Source of the DNA: Alphaproteobacteria bacterium
GTDB lineage: Bacteria > Pseudomonadota > Alphaproteobacteria > RF32 > CAG-239
Assembly (NCBI GenBank): GCA_003542415.1
Contig: DPKR01000024.1
Coordinates: forward strand, 1 to 13,463
Direction: 5' to 3'
Length of the DNA stretch: 13,463 nt
Under the pieces are notes generated by a model. It saw only the letters and a program-made list of their open reading frames with translations, had not been told where the DNA came from and searched no databases. Positions 1 through 6,664 of this stretch are shown one piece after another; within the stretch, counting starts at the first letter, position 1; the number at the start of each line of letters is the position of its first letter. The translations under genes and the position numbers were made by a program.

Positions 1-170
1 GCTTCGCCGCGAGATTTTGCTGCTTCAATAAAAACTTTAAGATTTTGTTTGACGTTTTCTTGCCCAATAAAATCATCCAAATGCTCCGGTCTGGTGTTGA
101 TGGGAACATTAACATCTCTTCTTTCATCTTCGGGCAAAACCTGCGGGCTCACAATACGCTCATTTTCCAT
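1..170 (-). CDS. ruvB: RuvB, Holliday junction branch-migration ATPase (N-terminal part only)
   Basis: RuvB is the hexameric AAA+ motor that, with RuvA, drives branch migration at Holliday junctions. Only the first 56 codons are in the window; the gene runs off the left edge. The translation contains the characteristic RuvB N-terminal stretch [18 protein letters not shown], followed by [11 protein letters not shown], just before the expected Walker A region, which lies outside. The ATG at 168-170 is preceded by an AAAGGA ribosome site lying inside the end of ruvA, with only three bases between the ruvA stop and this start. The two genes are therefore almost certainly co-transcribed and translationally coupled. 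Nothing unusual is seen in the visible part. Confidence 0.95.
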   Translation of the reverse strand, partial: MENERIVSPQVLPEDERRDVNVPINTRPEHLDDFIGQENVKQNLKVFIEAAKSRGE

Positions 171-173
171 TTT

Positions 174-815
174 TTACATATCCTTTTTTGCAAATTCTCT
201 CAAAGAAAGACGAATGAGTTCTGAAACCGGCTTATCTTCATTTGAGGCATAAACCTTAGAAGCAGCCTTAAAAGCTTCTAAACGCTGATATCCCAAATTG
301 ACAAGGGCAGAAATCACATCTTCTAAAGCATCATTTTGCTCATCTTTGAGAGCGACAGGCGTTGTGCTTAAATCCGTATCTGCCAAATCTTCAAGCTTGA
401 CATCACCCAGTGGCACGGTAACAACCTTGTCTTTGAGCTCGGTAACAAGCCTTGCCGCCAATTTCGGACCAACGCCCGAAGCACGTGAAAACGAGGCTTT
501 GTCTTGTGCGGCAACTGCTTGCGCAAGTTGCGAGGGGGTGAGGGCAGATAAAATACTCAAACAAACTTTTGCGCCCACACCTTGAACTTTTGTGAGCGTC
601 AAAAACCACTCTTTTTCCCAAGCGTCATAAAAGCCGTAAAGCGAAATAGAATCTTCACGCACCAGCGTTTCAATGAGCAAAGTTGCTTCCACGCCTCTCA
701 CAAGCTTTGAAAGCGTGCGCGATGAACAAGCCACCAAATACCCCACACCGTTCACATCAACAATACAGCTGTCTTCATAAATGCTGTCTATGATGCCTCT
801 TAATTTTGCAATCAT
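174..815 (-). CDS. ruvA: RuvA, Holliday junction DNA-binding subunit
   Basis: RuvA binds four-way DNA junctions as a tetramer or octamer and loads the RuvB motor. The 213 residues are close to the family length of about 200. An N-terminal OB-fold begins MIAKLRGIID and continues with VDVNGVGYLV at 20-29. Two helix-hairpin-helix motifs follow, VQGVGAKV near 77-84 and ASGVGPKLAARL near 112-123. An acidic linker at about 137-160 leads to the C-terminal RuvB-binding domain (DVISALVNLGYQ near 166-177). The ATG at 813-815 has a GAAGGA site just upstream. ruvB follows after three bases. ruvC, often the first gene of this operon, is absent upstream; a divergent small membrane gene is there instead. 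Confidence 0.96.
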   Translation of the reverse strand: MIAKLRGIIDSIYEDSCIVDVNGVGYLVACSSRTLSKLVRGVEATLLIETLVREDSISLYGFYDAWEKEWFLTLTKVQGVGAKVCLSILSALTPSQLAQAVAAQDKASFSRASGVGPKLAARLVTELKDKVVTVPLGDVKLEDLADTDLSTTPVALKDEQNDALEDVISALVNLGYQRLEAFKAASKVYASNEDKPVSELIRLSLREFAKKDM

Positions 816-841
816 CTTTTTTCCTTCAAAAATATGCTCAA

Positions 842-870
842 ATTTTATAAAACATATCAGCCAAACGCAA
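842..870 (-). promoter_or_regulatory. Candidate promoter of ruvAB
   Basis: On the minus strand TTGCGT (plus 865-870) and TAAAAT (plus 842-847) are separated by 17 bases. Transcription would start about 20-25 bases before the ruvA ATG. The -35 box is weak (3 of 6 to consensus), the -10 good (5 of 6). I looked for an alphaproteobacterial LexA box (GTTC-N7-GTTC) between 816 and 970 and found none. Confidence 0.4.
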
Positions 871-926
871 GCCTTTTATGCCCGTTCATCACAGCTAAAA
901 AATCGACATTTTTTGTTCGAAAATAC

Positions 927-954
927 TTGACAAAAAACAAAAATATGGTAAAAT
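927..954 (+). promoter_or_regulatory. Strong sigma-70-type promoter of the 64-residue membrane protein gene
   Basis: A perfect TTGACA at 927-932 and TAAAAT at 949-954 are separated by 16 bases. The predicted transcription start is near 960-962, only about 10 bases ahead of the ATG at 971. The mRNA leader would then be too short and A/T-rich for a normal Shine-Dalgarno site. Confidence 0.7.
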
Positions 955-970
955 AAAAAAAATTTTTATT

Positions 971-1165
971 ATGATAATAATTGCAATCTTGATTGCAATC
1001 GCCGCTGGGTATGGCGGGATTGCACAATTGAAAGGCTCAATCTCCGATATTAAAGAAGGAAAGGTCTTTCAAGGCATTTTTTCAGCAGCGCTGTCATGCG
1101 TTGCAATCCTCATCGGCGGTAATCTGATCTACCGTGTGGCAGAGATGATTATTCGAGCCGTCTGA
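971..1165 (+). CDS. Small two-helix inner-membrane protein of unknown function
   Basis: I do not recognise this 64-residue protein. It is very hydrophobic: helix one spans about residues 1-18 (IIIAILIAIAAGYGG), helix two about 38-56 (AALSCVAILIGGNLIY). A short polar loop with KGSISDIKEGK lies between them, so a hairpin in the inner membrane is likely. It is supported as a real gene by a consensus promoter directly upstream and a terminator hairpin just after the stop. There is no recognisable ribosome-binding site: the bases before the ATG are A/T only, and the predicted leader is about 10 bases, so near-leaderless translation is possible. It stands alone as a single-gene unit divergent from ruvA. 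Holin-like or stress-induced small membrane proteins share this shape, but nothing specific supports either. Confidence 0.65.
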   Translation: MIIIAILIAIAAGYGGIAQLKGSISDIKEGKVFQGIFSAALSCVAILIGGNLIYRVAEMIIRAV

Positions 1166-1171
1166 AATTTA

Positions 1172-1236
1172 CCCCCTTGAGATTTAGAACATATCATGAA
1201 AATGATTTGTTTTAGCTCAAGGGGTGTTTTGTTTTT
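1172..1236 (+). terminator. Long-stem intrinsic terminator after the small membrane protein gene
   Basis: CCCCTTGAG (1173-1181) pairs with CTCAAGGGG (1216-1224), followed by a T-rich tail to 1236. The long loop has its own inner stem, AACA-t-ATCAT / ATGAT-t-TGTT around a GAAA turn. The whole element is thus an extended two-tier hairpin rather than a simple short terminator. Confidence 0.75.
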
Positions 1237-1241
1237 AAATT

Positions 1242-1261
1242 TCCCTCTTTATTTTTATTCA
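1242..1261. repeat. Direct repeat, copy 1 (left of the ankyrin-like gene)
   Basis: TCCCTCTTTATTTTTATTCA here matches the copy at 2259-2278 at 19 of 20 positions. Both copies lie just downstream of a terminator T-tract, one on each side of the ankyrin-like gene. The A/T-rich composition lowers the significance, but the shared TCCCTC start is not simple A/T sequence. Confidence 0.5.
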
Positions 1262-1272
1262 TCAAAAAACTC

Positions 1273-1298
1273 TTGACAAAATTTCGGGGGGGTAAAAT
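1273..1298 (+). promoter_or_regulatory. Candidate promoter of the ankyrin-like gene with a G7 tract in the spacer
   Basis: TTGACA at 1273-1278 and TAAAAT at 1293-1298 flank a 14-base spacer ending in seven consecutive G (1286-1292). The boxes are identical to those of the promoter at 927-954, whose spacer is 16. The short spacer would make this a weak promoter as sequenced. TATAAA at 1304-1309 is an alternative -10 but has no matching -35. Confidence 0.5.
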
Positions 1299-1354
1299 GG
1301 AAGTATAAAGTTCAACGCTCTATTTTGGCAAATTTTTTTAGAAAGGGTAAGACA

Positions 1355-2203
1355 ATGGCAACAAGAGAAGATGCAAAAAAAGCAAGAAATAAGGTTTTAG
1401 CGGGTATTGCCGGCGCGGCGGTTGTTATCGTAAGTGCGGTTTATGGGGCGAACAAACTGCTTAAAAAAGATGCACAAAAAGATGATATTGAAAGTACACT
1501 TTCAAAAAAAGATAGACAACAGCTTAATGAAGAATTTTACGACGCCTTGATGTTGACAGATGTCGAAAGAGTAAAAGCCTTAATTGAAAAAGGCGTTGAT
1601 GTGAATGACATATTTCATGGTCGTGATGCACTTAGTATCATATTACGGTCTGATTCATACCCCTTACGTCGCACGACGGAGGAAGAAAGACAAAGATGGA
1701 AAAAAGCCGCAAAAAGTAGCAACTCCGGTACTTATTATATGAGAAAACTGAAAGAGTTCGGATCTTACCAACCCATATATGATGACATTGATTATAAAAA
1801 TCCAAACAGCAGTTCGTTTATGTTGAAACACCAAAAAAATGAAAAGATATTTGAAATTGCCCATATATTGCTGGATAATGGCTTTCGTGTGGACGAACAC
1901 AAAAAATGGGTGACACTTGGTTCACTAGCCAAAAGAATAAACTATAATTACACAAAAAATGAACTAGACCCGAAATTTCCGTATGCGCGTACGGGGACCG
2001 ATCGAAGACCGCCTGAACGGTGTTATTCTGATGAGCAAATCATCGAAAATCAAAAAATTGCAAAAGAAGATAAAGAGACTTTTGGTAAATTTGTAAGACG
2101 TGTTCGGAAACTTCTGGAAAATCAACAATCTTCAGAAAATATACAAGCACAACAAAAAGGTAACACATACCAAATTACACAACGTGATTTTGATGGAAGA
2201 TAA
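1355..2203 (+). CDS. Membrane-anchored protein with degenerate ankyrin-like repeats
   Basis: The 282-residue product starts at the ATG at 1355, which has AAAGGG eight bases upstream; an in-frame TTG at 1325 lacks such a site. A basic N-terminus (KKARNK) precedes one hydrophobic helix at about 14-31, probably a signal anchor. Residues 60-97 resemble an ankyrin unit (FYDALMLTDVERVKALIEKG, then VDVN and ALSIIL). A second helix pair, FEIAHILLDNGFRVDE at 166-181, resembles another unit after a charged insertion of about 65 residues. The C-terminal third is polar, ending in a Gln/Asn-rich tail. Ankyrin-type modules usually bind other proteins; the partner here is unknown. The gene stands alone, with its own promoter and terminator, between near-identical 20-base repeats. 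Repeat assignment is by eye and moderate; the rest of the protein is unrecognised. Confidence 0.75.
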   Translation: MATREDAKKARNKVLAGIAGAAVVIVSAVYGANKLLKKDAQKDDIESTLSKKDRQQLNEEFYDALMLTDVERVKALIEKGVDVNDIFHGRDALSIILRSDSYPLRRTTEEERQRWKKAAKSSNSGTYYMRKLKEFGSYQPIYDDIDYKNPNSSSFMLKHQKNEKIFEIAHILLDNGFRVDEHKKWVTLGSLAKRINYNYTKNELDPKFPYARTGTDRRPPERCYSDEQIIENQKIAKEDKETFGKFVRRVRKLLENQQSSENIQAQQKGNTYQITQRDFDGR

Positions 2204-2216
2204 AATTTATGATTGT

Positions 2217-2249
2217 CAAAAATCCTGCGGTCATCCCGCAGGTTTTTTT
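2217..2249 (+). terminator. Intrinsic terminator after the ankyrin-like gene
   Basis: CCTGCGG (2224-2230) and CCGCAGG (2236-2242) form a perfect 7-bp stem with a TCATC loop. It is preceded by A residues and followed by seven T (2243-2249). Confidence 0.9.
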
Positions 2250-2258
2250 ATTTTAAAA

Positions 2259-2278
2259 TCCCTCTTTATTTTTACTCA
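2259..2278. repeat. Direct repeat, copy 2 (right of the ankyrin-like gene)
   Basis: This second copy differs from the copy at 1242-1261 by one base (C for T at its 17th position). It lies in the leader of the porin gene, about 1.02 kb from the first copy. Confidence 0.5.
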
Positions 2279-2326
2279 AAATAGATTATATTTGAAAAAT
2301 CTGATAAAACAAATTGGAGAAAGTTC

Positions 2327-3463
2327 ATGACAAAAAGGCTACTTTTAAGCTGCTGCGCCTTGCTTTTGGCCTCAAACGCCGATGCGCGCTCGCTGGGGGC
2401 GGACTACTCAATGTTTAAATATTGGCTCAACAAAAACTACGGTTTGGATTATGGCGTGGATATTTCCGTTATGCCCCAGCGCGGTGCACCGTCGGGCAAA
2501 TACAACGCTGTGCAAGCCTATATTTACCCGTATCTGACATGGACAAACTTCAAAAACGAGTATGGTACCGGAAGCCTTAATATGGCTTATTCCATCATCC
2601 GTTACGGCAATCATGATGCCTCGGATATCGGCAATCGTATGGGGGTTGTCAGCGCCATCAATGATTATGACGACAAAACAAACGAGTTCAACGAACTCTA
2701 TTACAGCTACCAGCTTGGCGGCTCTTGGGATTGGCTCACCATCGGCTTAGGACAATTTCCGATTTATAACTGGGATGGCTCGGATTATAACTCAAACCAG
2801 CAGGTCAACTTTATTAACTATGCGTTGTCGCAAAACCCGTCATCAACTTATTCAATCGCAGGTGTCGGCGGTTTTGCTACCATTGCGCCTAATGATGAAT
2901 GGAGCTTCACGCTTGGTGCGCAAGATGCCACAAATGTTGACGGCATCAGCGTTCAGGTCAACAATTTTGATGATGGACACTTCACAACTTTCGGACAGGC
3001 TGAGTGGACACCGACAAACAGGTTAGGTGAGGCTCAAGTTTCTGTGTTGCTCTATAATCAACCCGGGGTGAAAGATCAACCGCAAACAACAAACGGTTGG
3101 TCGCTGAACTTGTCGCAAAACATCGGCGAAAAGTGGAACGTTTTCGCACGTGTCAACGGCGTTTCGGGGCATATGGATACCATCGAGCAATCTTGGTCGG
3201 GCGGGGTGGTTTATTTGAACCCGTTAAATCGTAACTCGCTTGATCAAATCGGCGTTGGTTATGCCTTAAATAAAATCAATGAAGAAGCCGTTGGAGAGCC
3301 TTTGTCGCACGATACGGAACACGTTTTTGAGGCCTACTGGGCGTGGGGCTTTTCAAAATGGATGACCTTAACACCGGATTTTCAGTTTTATATCCACCCG
3401 GCCTTAAATCAAAAATCAGACTACGGCACGGCCGTGTCTTTGAGATTAACGCTCTTTTTATAA
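2327..3463 (+). CDS. Carbohydrate-selective porin, OprB family
   Basis: This is a 378-residue outer-membrane beta-barrel. It opens with a signal peptide (MTKRLLLSCCALLLASNADA, likely cut after ADA at residue 20). Alternating aromatic/polar strands, many Trp/Tyr and abundant Gly, Asn and Asp fill the rest. The C-terminal part has the OprB layout: a gene-wide series of strands, then EAYWAWGFSKWMTLTPDFQFYIHPAL near 338-363, and a last strand SLRLTLFL. OprB proteins form sugar-uptake channels; the substrate cannot be read here. The final residue is Leu after Phe, whereas barrel proteins usually end in Phe, which may weaken the BAM-recognition signal. The ATG at 2327 follows GGAGA. No transporter genes adjoin it; a strong terminator follows. 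Confidence 0.82.
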   Translation: MTKRLLLSCCALLLASNADARSLGADYSMFKYWLNKNYGLDYGVDISVMPQRGAPSGKYNAVQAYIYPYLTWTNFKNEYGTGSLNMAYSIIRYGNHDASDIGNRMGVVSAINDYDDKTNEFNELYYSYQLGGSWDWLTIGLGQFPIYNWDGSDYNSNQQVNFINYALSQNPSSTYSIAGVGGFATIAPNDEWSFTLGAQDATNVDGISVQVNNFDDGHFTTFGQAEWTPTNRLGEAQVSVLLYNQPGVKDQPQTTNGWSLNLSQNIGEKWNVFARVNGVSGHMDTIEQSWSGGVVYLNPLNRNSLDQIGVGYALNKINEEAVGEPLSHDTEHVFEAYWAWGFSKWMTLTPDFQFYIHPALNQKSDYGTAVSLRLTLFL

Positions 3464-3481
3464 AATTCTTAAAATCTTTAC

Positions 3482-3513
3482 AAAAAAAAGCACATTTCAT
3501 ATGTGCTTTTTTT
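3482..3513 (+). terminator. Intrinsic terminator after the porin gene
   Basis: GCACAT (3490-3495) and ATGTGC (3501-3506) pair around a TTCAT loop. A run of eight A before and seven T after extend the stem and give the U-tract. Confidence 0.9.
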
Positions 3514-3602
3514 ATATTTGTTGTTTATTTCTTTATTTTTCTTTTCGCAATACAAAAAAAAGCTTATAAACTCTTAGCGAATTGATAAAAATGGAAACAC
3601 TG

Positions 3603-4139
3603 ATGATTGATAAAAAAATATGTGCCGTCGGGCTTTTGTTTTTAGGGGCTTGCACGTTTGCAAAAAAAGATAATATCGTGCCAGCAATTGTGCCTCAGTC
3701 ACAATATACGCCCCAAATTAGATATATCCGCCCGACAAATATTATCGGGGAAGTTGAGCCGATATATATGTTGCCGATGAAATCTGCATTTTTGGCGCGT
3801 GTTGATACCGGTGCAACAACCTCCTCAATTGATGTTCAGAATTTAAAGCGCTTTGAGCGCGACGGAGAGCGATGGGTTTCGTTCAAACTTGTTAATGATT
3901 CTTCGGGAGAGGAATATTTTTTTGAAAAGCCTGTTGTTAAAAGGGTAAAAATTAAACGTACCGAACAAGAAGAACACCGCGTGAAAGTGATGATGGATAT
4001 CAAGTTCGGCGGGCAAAAAATGAAAACGGAGTTTACCCTTGCGGAGAGAGAAAGCTTCAAATATCAAGCTCTGATCGGGCGCAACATTTTAACAGGTCGG
4101 TATATTGTTGATACATCTCTCACAAACACATTGAAATAG
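3603..4139 (+). CDS. Retropepsin-like lipoprotein (RimK-associated putative protease family)
   Basis: This 178-residue protein begins with a lipoprotein signal: MIDKKICAVGLLFLGAC, with an LGAC lipobox and Cys17 as the lipidated residue. Thr18 gives no Asp+2 inner-membrane retention signal, so the outer membrane, facing the periplasm, is likely. The mature part has the retropepsin-type core ARVDTGATTSS (DTGA at 68-71, the catalytic Asp motif) and a late LIGRNIL segment at 157-163. Both are typical of the family often labelled putative ATP-dependent zinc protease. The start chosen has TGGAAA seven bases upstream; ATG 3591 and TTG 3582 would spoil the short n-region. It is first in a tight operon with the transglutaminase-like membrane protein (10 bases on) and the ATP-grasp ligase. 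A weak TATAAA at 3565-3570 may be its -10. The peptide it might cut is unknown. Confidence 0.85.
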   Translation: MIDKKICAVGLLFLGACTFAKKDNIVPAIVPQSQYTPQIRYIRPTNIIGEVEPIYMLPMKSAFLARVDTGATTSSIDVQNLKRFERDGERWVSFKLVNDSSGEEYFFEKPVVKRVKIKRTEQEEHRVKVMMDIKFGGQKMKTEFTLAERESFKYQALIGRNILTGRYIVDTSLTNTLK

Positions 4140-4149
4140 GATATAAAAG

Positions 4150-5682
4150 ATGAAAAAATTTTTGACTGTCCGCAAAATTTTAACTTTCTTTTTGCTGCTT
4201 TCACTCCTTTTTGCTTCATATAGCATCTATTATAAAATCAAGTTTTGGGGCTTTGATATCAAACCCAATAAAACGACCGAAGTTTGGGTTGTTGATGCGC
4301 ATATTGCGTTCAAGGCCTTAGGTAAAGATGTGACTGTATCGCTCGCAACGCCAAGCGTTTCAAAAGAATTTAAAGTTTTTAATGAAGATATTACCGCCAA
4401 AAATTACACTTTTTCAAAAGATAAGGAAACGGGGCGTATCAAATTTGAAGGAAAAAATCGCAAAGGCAAGCAAAATATTTACTACCGTTTGATGGTGTAT
4501 GATAACGAAGATGCAAGAGGAAAAATTCGTGAAAAAGTGCCTCGCATGCCCGAAAAGCCGCTTTTTGATGAACAACAACTTCAAATGGCGGATGAAATTT
4601 TAGAAGCATCAAAAGAATTTGAAGGCTCACAGCCTCAAAAACTGATTCTTCTTTTTAATCAATCGCCCTTAAATGAAAGTGTTGAAGCCTTTTTACCCGT
4701 CAAAGCAAGTTTGCGCGAACGAGCAAATATCATTATTGATCTGCTTGCGTTAAAGGGTGTGCCGGCAAGGCTCGTGCGCGGTGTTAAATTAATTGAAGGA
4801 AAAAAGGCCACGAATGCAGATTTGATGCTCGAAGCCTACGAAGGAAGCCGTTGGCGCTTATATGATTTGCAATCAGCAAAAGAGGGATTGCCTAAAAACT
4901 TTATATTGTTCCAACGCGGTGGAGTTTCGCTCCTTGATGTTGAGGGCGGCGAAAATTCAAGCATTAAATTTTCGGTTTTAAAATCTGTGACGTCTTCGTT
5001 TGAAATGGCAGAACATCGTGCTGAGTTGAGTTCAACGGCTAAATTTTATAATTTTTCTATTTATCGTCTGCCGCTTTTGGAGCAAAACATCTTAAAATGG
5101 TTGATGGTTTTTCCGCTCGGAATTTTAGTGGTTGTCTTAATGCGCAATGTTGTCGGGGTGCCGACAATGGGCACATTTACACCGATGTTGATTGCCATGT
5201 CTTTTGTTCAAACAGGTCTGGGCGCAGGTATTGTTTGTTTTTCAATCATCGTGTTTGTCGGAATAGCATTAAGAGGGCTCTTGTCAAAACTTAATTTACT
5301 TTTAGTTCCGCGCATCTCTTCAGTGGTGATTTTCGTTATTTTGATTATCCAAAGCATGGCTATTATCGGCTACAATTTTGAACTTGAAATCAGCTCTTCT
5401 GCCGTATTTTTCCCGATTATTATCACCGCATGGATTATTGAACGGTTGTCAATCACATGGGAGGAAGAAGGCTCTAAAAATGCCTTAAAAGAAATGTTTT
5501 GGACGGGTTTAACGGCATTGGCAACATATTTTGTGATTGCAAGCGAAACCATTCGCCACTTTACATTTGCATTCAACGAAATAAATTTGGTCATTTTATT
5601 TGTTGTGATGTTGCTTGGAACATATACCGGCTACCGCTTAACAGAACTGAAACGTTTTTATTCATTGGTGAAAGAAAAATAG
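4150..5682 (+). CDS. Inactive transglutaminase-like periplasmic domain fused to a multi-helix membrane domain
   Basis: The protein has 510 residues. One N-terminal helix (about 10-28) is followed by a soluble region to about 310. There 185-245 resembles a transglutaminase core (RANIIIDLLALKGVPARLVRG, then EAYEGSRWRLYDL). The position where active enzymes carry the nucleophilic Cys reads Arg-Ala-Asn, and the expected His position before the YEGSRW strand is Leu, so the triad is lost and catalysis is unlikely. The C-terminal part, about 313-500, holds six or seven helices including the conserved-looking VGVPTMGTFTPMLIAM. This is the architecture described as inactive transglutaminase fused to seven transmembrane helices. 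It probably binds a peptide or substrate and connects the periplasmic lipoprotein with the cytoplasmic ligase encoded at its stop codon. An AGGA site lies eight bases before the ATG. Confidence 0.88.
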   Translation: MKKFLTVRKILTFFLLLSLLFASYSIYYKIKFWGFDIKPNKTTEVWVVDAHIAFKALGKDVTVSLATPSVSKEFKVFNEDITAKNYTFSKDKETGRIKFEGKNRKGKQNIYYRLMVYDNEDARGKIREKVPRMPEKPLFDEQQLQMADEILEASKEFEGSQPQKLILLFNQSPLNESVEAFLPVKASLRERANIIIDLLALKGVPARLVRGVKLIEGKKATNADLMLEAYEGSRWRLYDLQSAKEGLPKNFILFQRGGVSLLDVEGGENSSIKFSVLKSVTSSFEMAEHRAELSSTAKFYNFSIYRLPLLEQNILKWLMVFPLGILVVVLMRNVVGVPTMGTFTPMLIAMSFVQTGLGAGIVCFSIIVFVGIALRGLLSKLNLLLVPRISSVVIFVILIIQSMAIIGYNFELEISSSAVFFPIIITAWIIERLSITWEEEGSKNALKEMFWTGLTALATYFVIASETIRHFTFAFNEINLVILFVVMLLGTYTGYRLTELKRFYSLVKEK

Positions 5683-6627
5683 ATGTTTCATCCGTTTCGT
5701 ATTGCAAAAAAATTAAAAGAAGCCGGAATTTTGGGGATGAATGCTCGAAATTACAGTGTCATTTCAGCCCTAAACAAAAGGAATCTTTATCCGCTTGTTG
5801 ATGATAAGGTTCAAACCAAAGAACTCGCTATCAAAGCCGGTATCAATACAACACAAAAGATTGCTTTGATAGAGTATCAACATCAAGTCAAAAATTTTCA
5901 AAATCTGGTTCAAGGTTATTCCGAATTTGTTATTAAGCCGGCTCATGGTAGCGGCGGTAAAGGCGTTTTGGTGATTAAAAAATGGGATGATAACTCTTTT
6001 GTGACAGCTTCTGAAAAAACGTTGACATATGCCGAGGTCTATCAACATATTTCAAATATCTTGAGCGGCTTATACAGTTTGGGCGGTCAATATGATGTGG
6101 CACTCATTGAAGAAATGGTGCATTTTAGCAATGCTTTTGAACATTTCAGCTATCAAGGAGTTCCTGATGTGAGGCTGATTATCTACAAAGGTTATCCGGC
6201 GATGGCTATGATGCGTTTGGCAACTGCAGAATCAGGCGGACGCGCCAATTTGCACCAAGGGGCGGTCGGTGTCGGGCTTGATGTTAAAACAGGTTCAACG
6301 CTATGCGCGGTTCAGCACAACAGACCGATAGAATTTCACCCAGATACGAAGGCTGATTTGAAAACACTCAAGGTGCCCTTTTGGAAAGAACACTTATTGA
6401 TTGCATCCAAAGCATATGAAATGACAGGGCTCGGCTATTTGGGGGCAGATATTGTTTTAGATAAAGACAAGGGGCCGATGATGTTGGAGCTCAACGCGCG
6501 GCCGGGTCTCGCAATCCAAATTGCCAACGGAAAAGGTTTGAAAAAGGCAATCAAAAATATTGAAAAAAATTATCCGAACAATTTAAGTGCGGATGAACGG
6601 GTTGATTTTATTTTAAACAAAACTTAA
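5683..6627 (+). CDS. ATP-grasp amide ligase, alpha-L-glutamate ligase (RimK)-related
   Basis: This 314-residue soluble protein has an ATP-grasp fold. FVIKPAHGSGGKG (82-94) is the nucleotide-binding loop and ALIEEMVH (140-147) the hinge strand. DVRLIIYKG (162-170) and GGRANLHQGAVGVGLD (185-200) form the core. LGADIVLD with MLELNARPG (253-275) supplies the metal-binding acidic and Asn residues. The group is related to RimK, which adds glutamate to a protein C-terminus using ATP; here the acceptor and the added amino acid are unknown. The ATG directly follows the TAG of the membrane protein gene with no spacing, implying coupled translation. The fixed trio of retropepsin-like protein, dead transglutaminase and this ligase suggests ligation of an amino acid or peptide linked to the envelope. 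That role is inference. Confidence 0.9.
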   Translation: MFHPFRIAKKLKEAGILGMNARNYSVISALNKRNLYPLVDDKVQTKELAIKAGINTTQKIALIEYQHQVKNFQNLVQGYSEFVIKPAHGSGGKGVLVIKKWDDNSFVTASEKTLTYAEVYQHISNILSGLYSLGGQYDVALIEEMVHFSNAFEHFSYQGVPDVRLIIYKGYPAMAMMRLATAESGGRANLHQGAVGVGLDVKTGSTLCAVQHNRPIEFHPDTKADLKTLKVPFWKEHLLIASKAYEMTGLGYLGADIVLDKDKGPMMLELNARPGLAIQIANGKGLKKAIKNIEKNYPNNLSADERVDFILNKT

Positions 6628-6664
6628 ATAGAAAATAAAGAAAACCATTAAGAGGGGAAAAACA

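Noticed and set aside
403..621. Minus-strand open frame inside ruvA
   Set aside because: It is an alternate-frame shadow of ruvA with no ribosome site and no recognisable domain.
911..930. Possible LexA box (GTTCGAAAATACTTG)
   Set aside because: The second half is CTTG rather than GTTC at the required spacing, so it does not meet the motif.
2100..2330. Open frame bridging the ankyrin-like gene and the porin
   Set aside because: It runs across the terminator hairpin at 2224-2242 and has no family features; a shadow frame.
971..3463. Prophage or insertion element between ruvA and the porin
   Set aside because: No integrase, transposase, terminal inverted repeats or phage structural genes; only a 20-base direct repeat was found.
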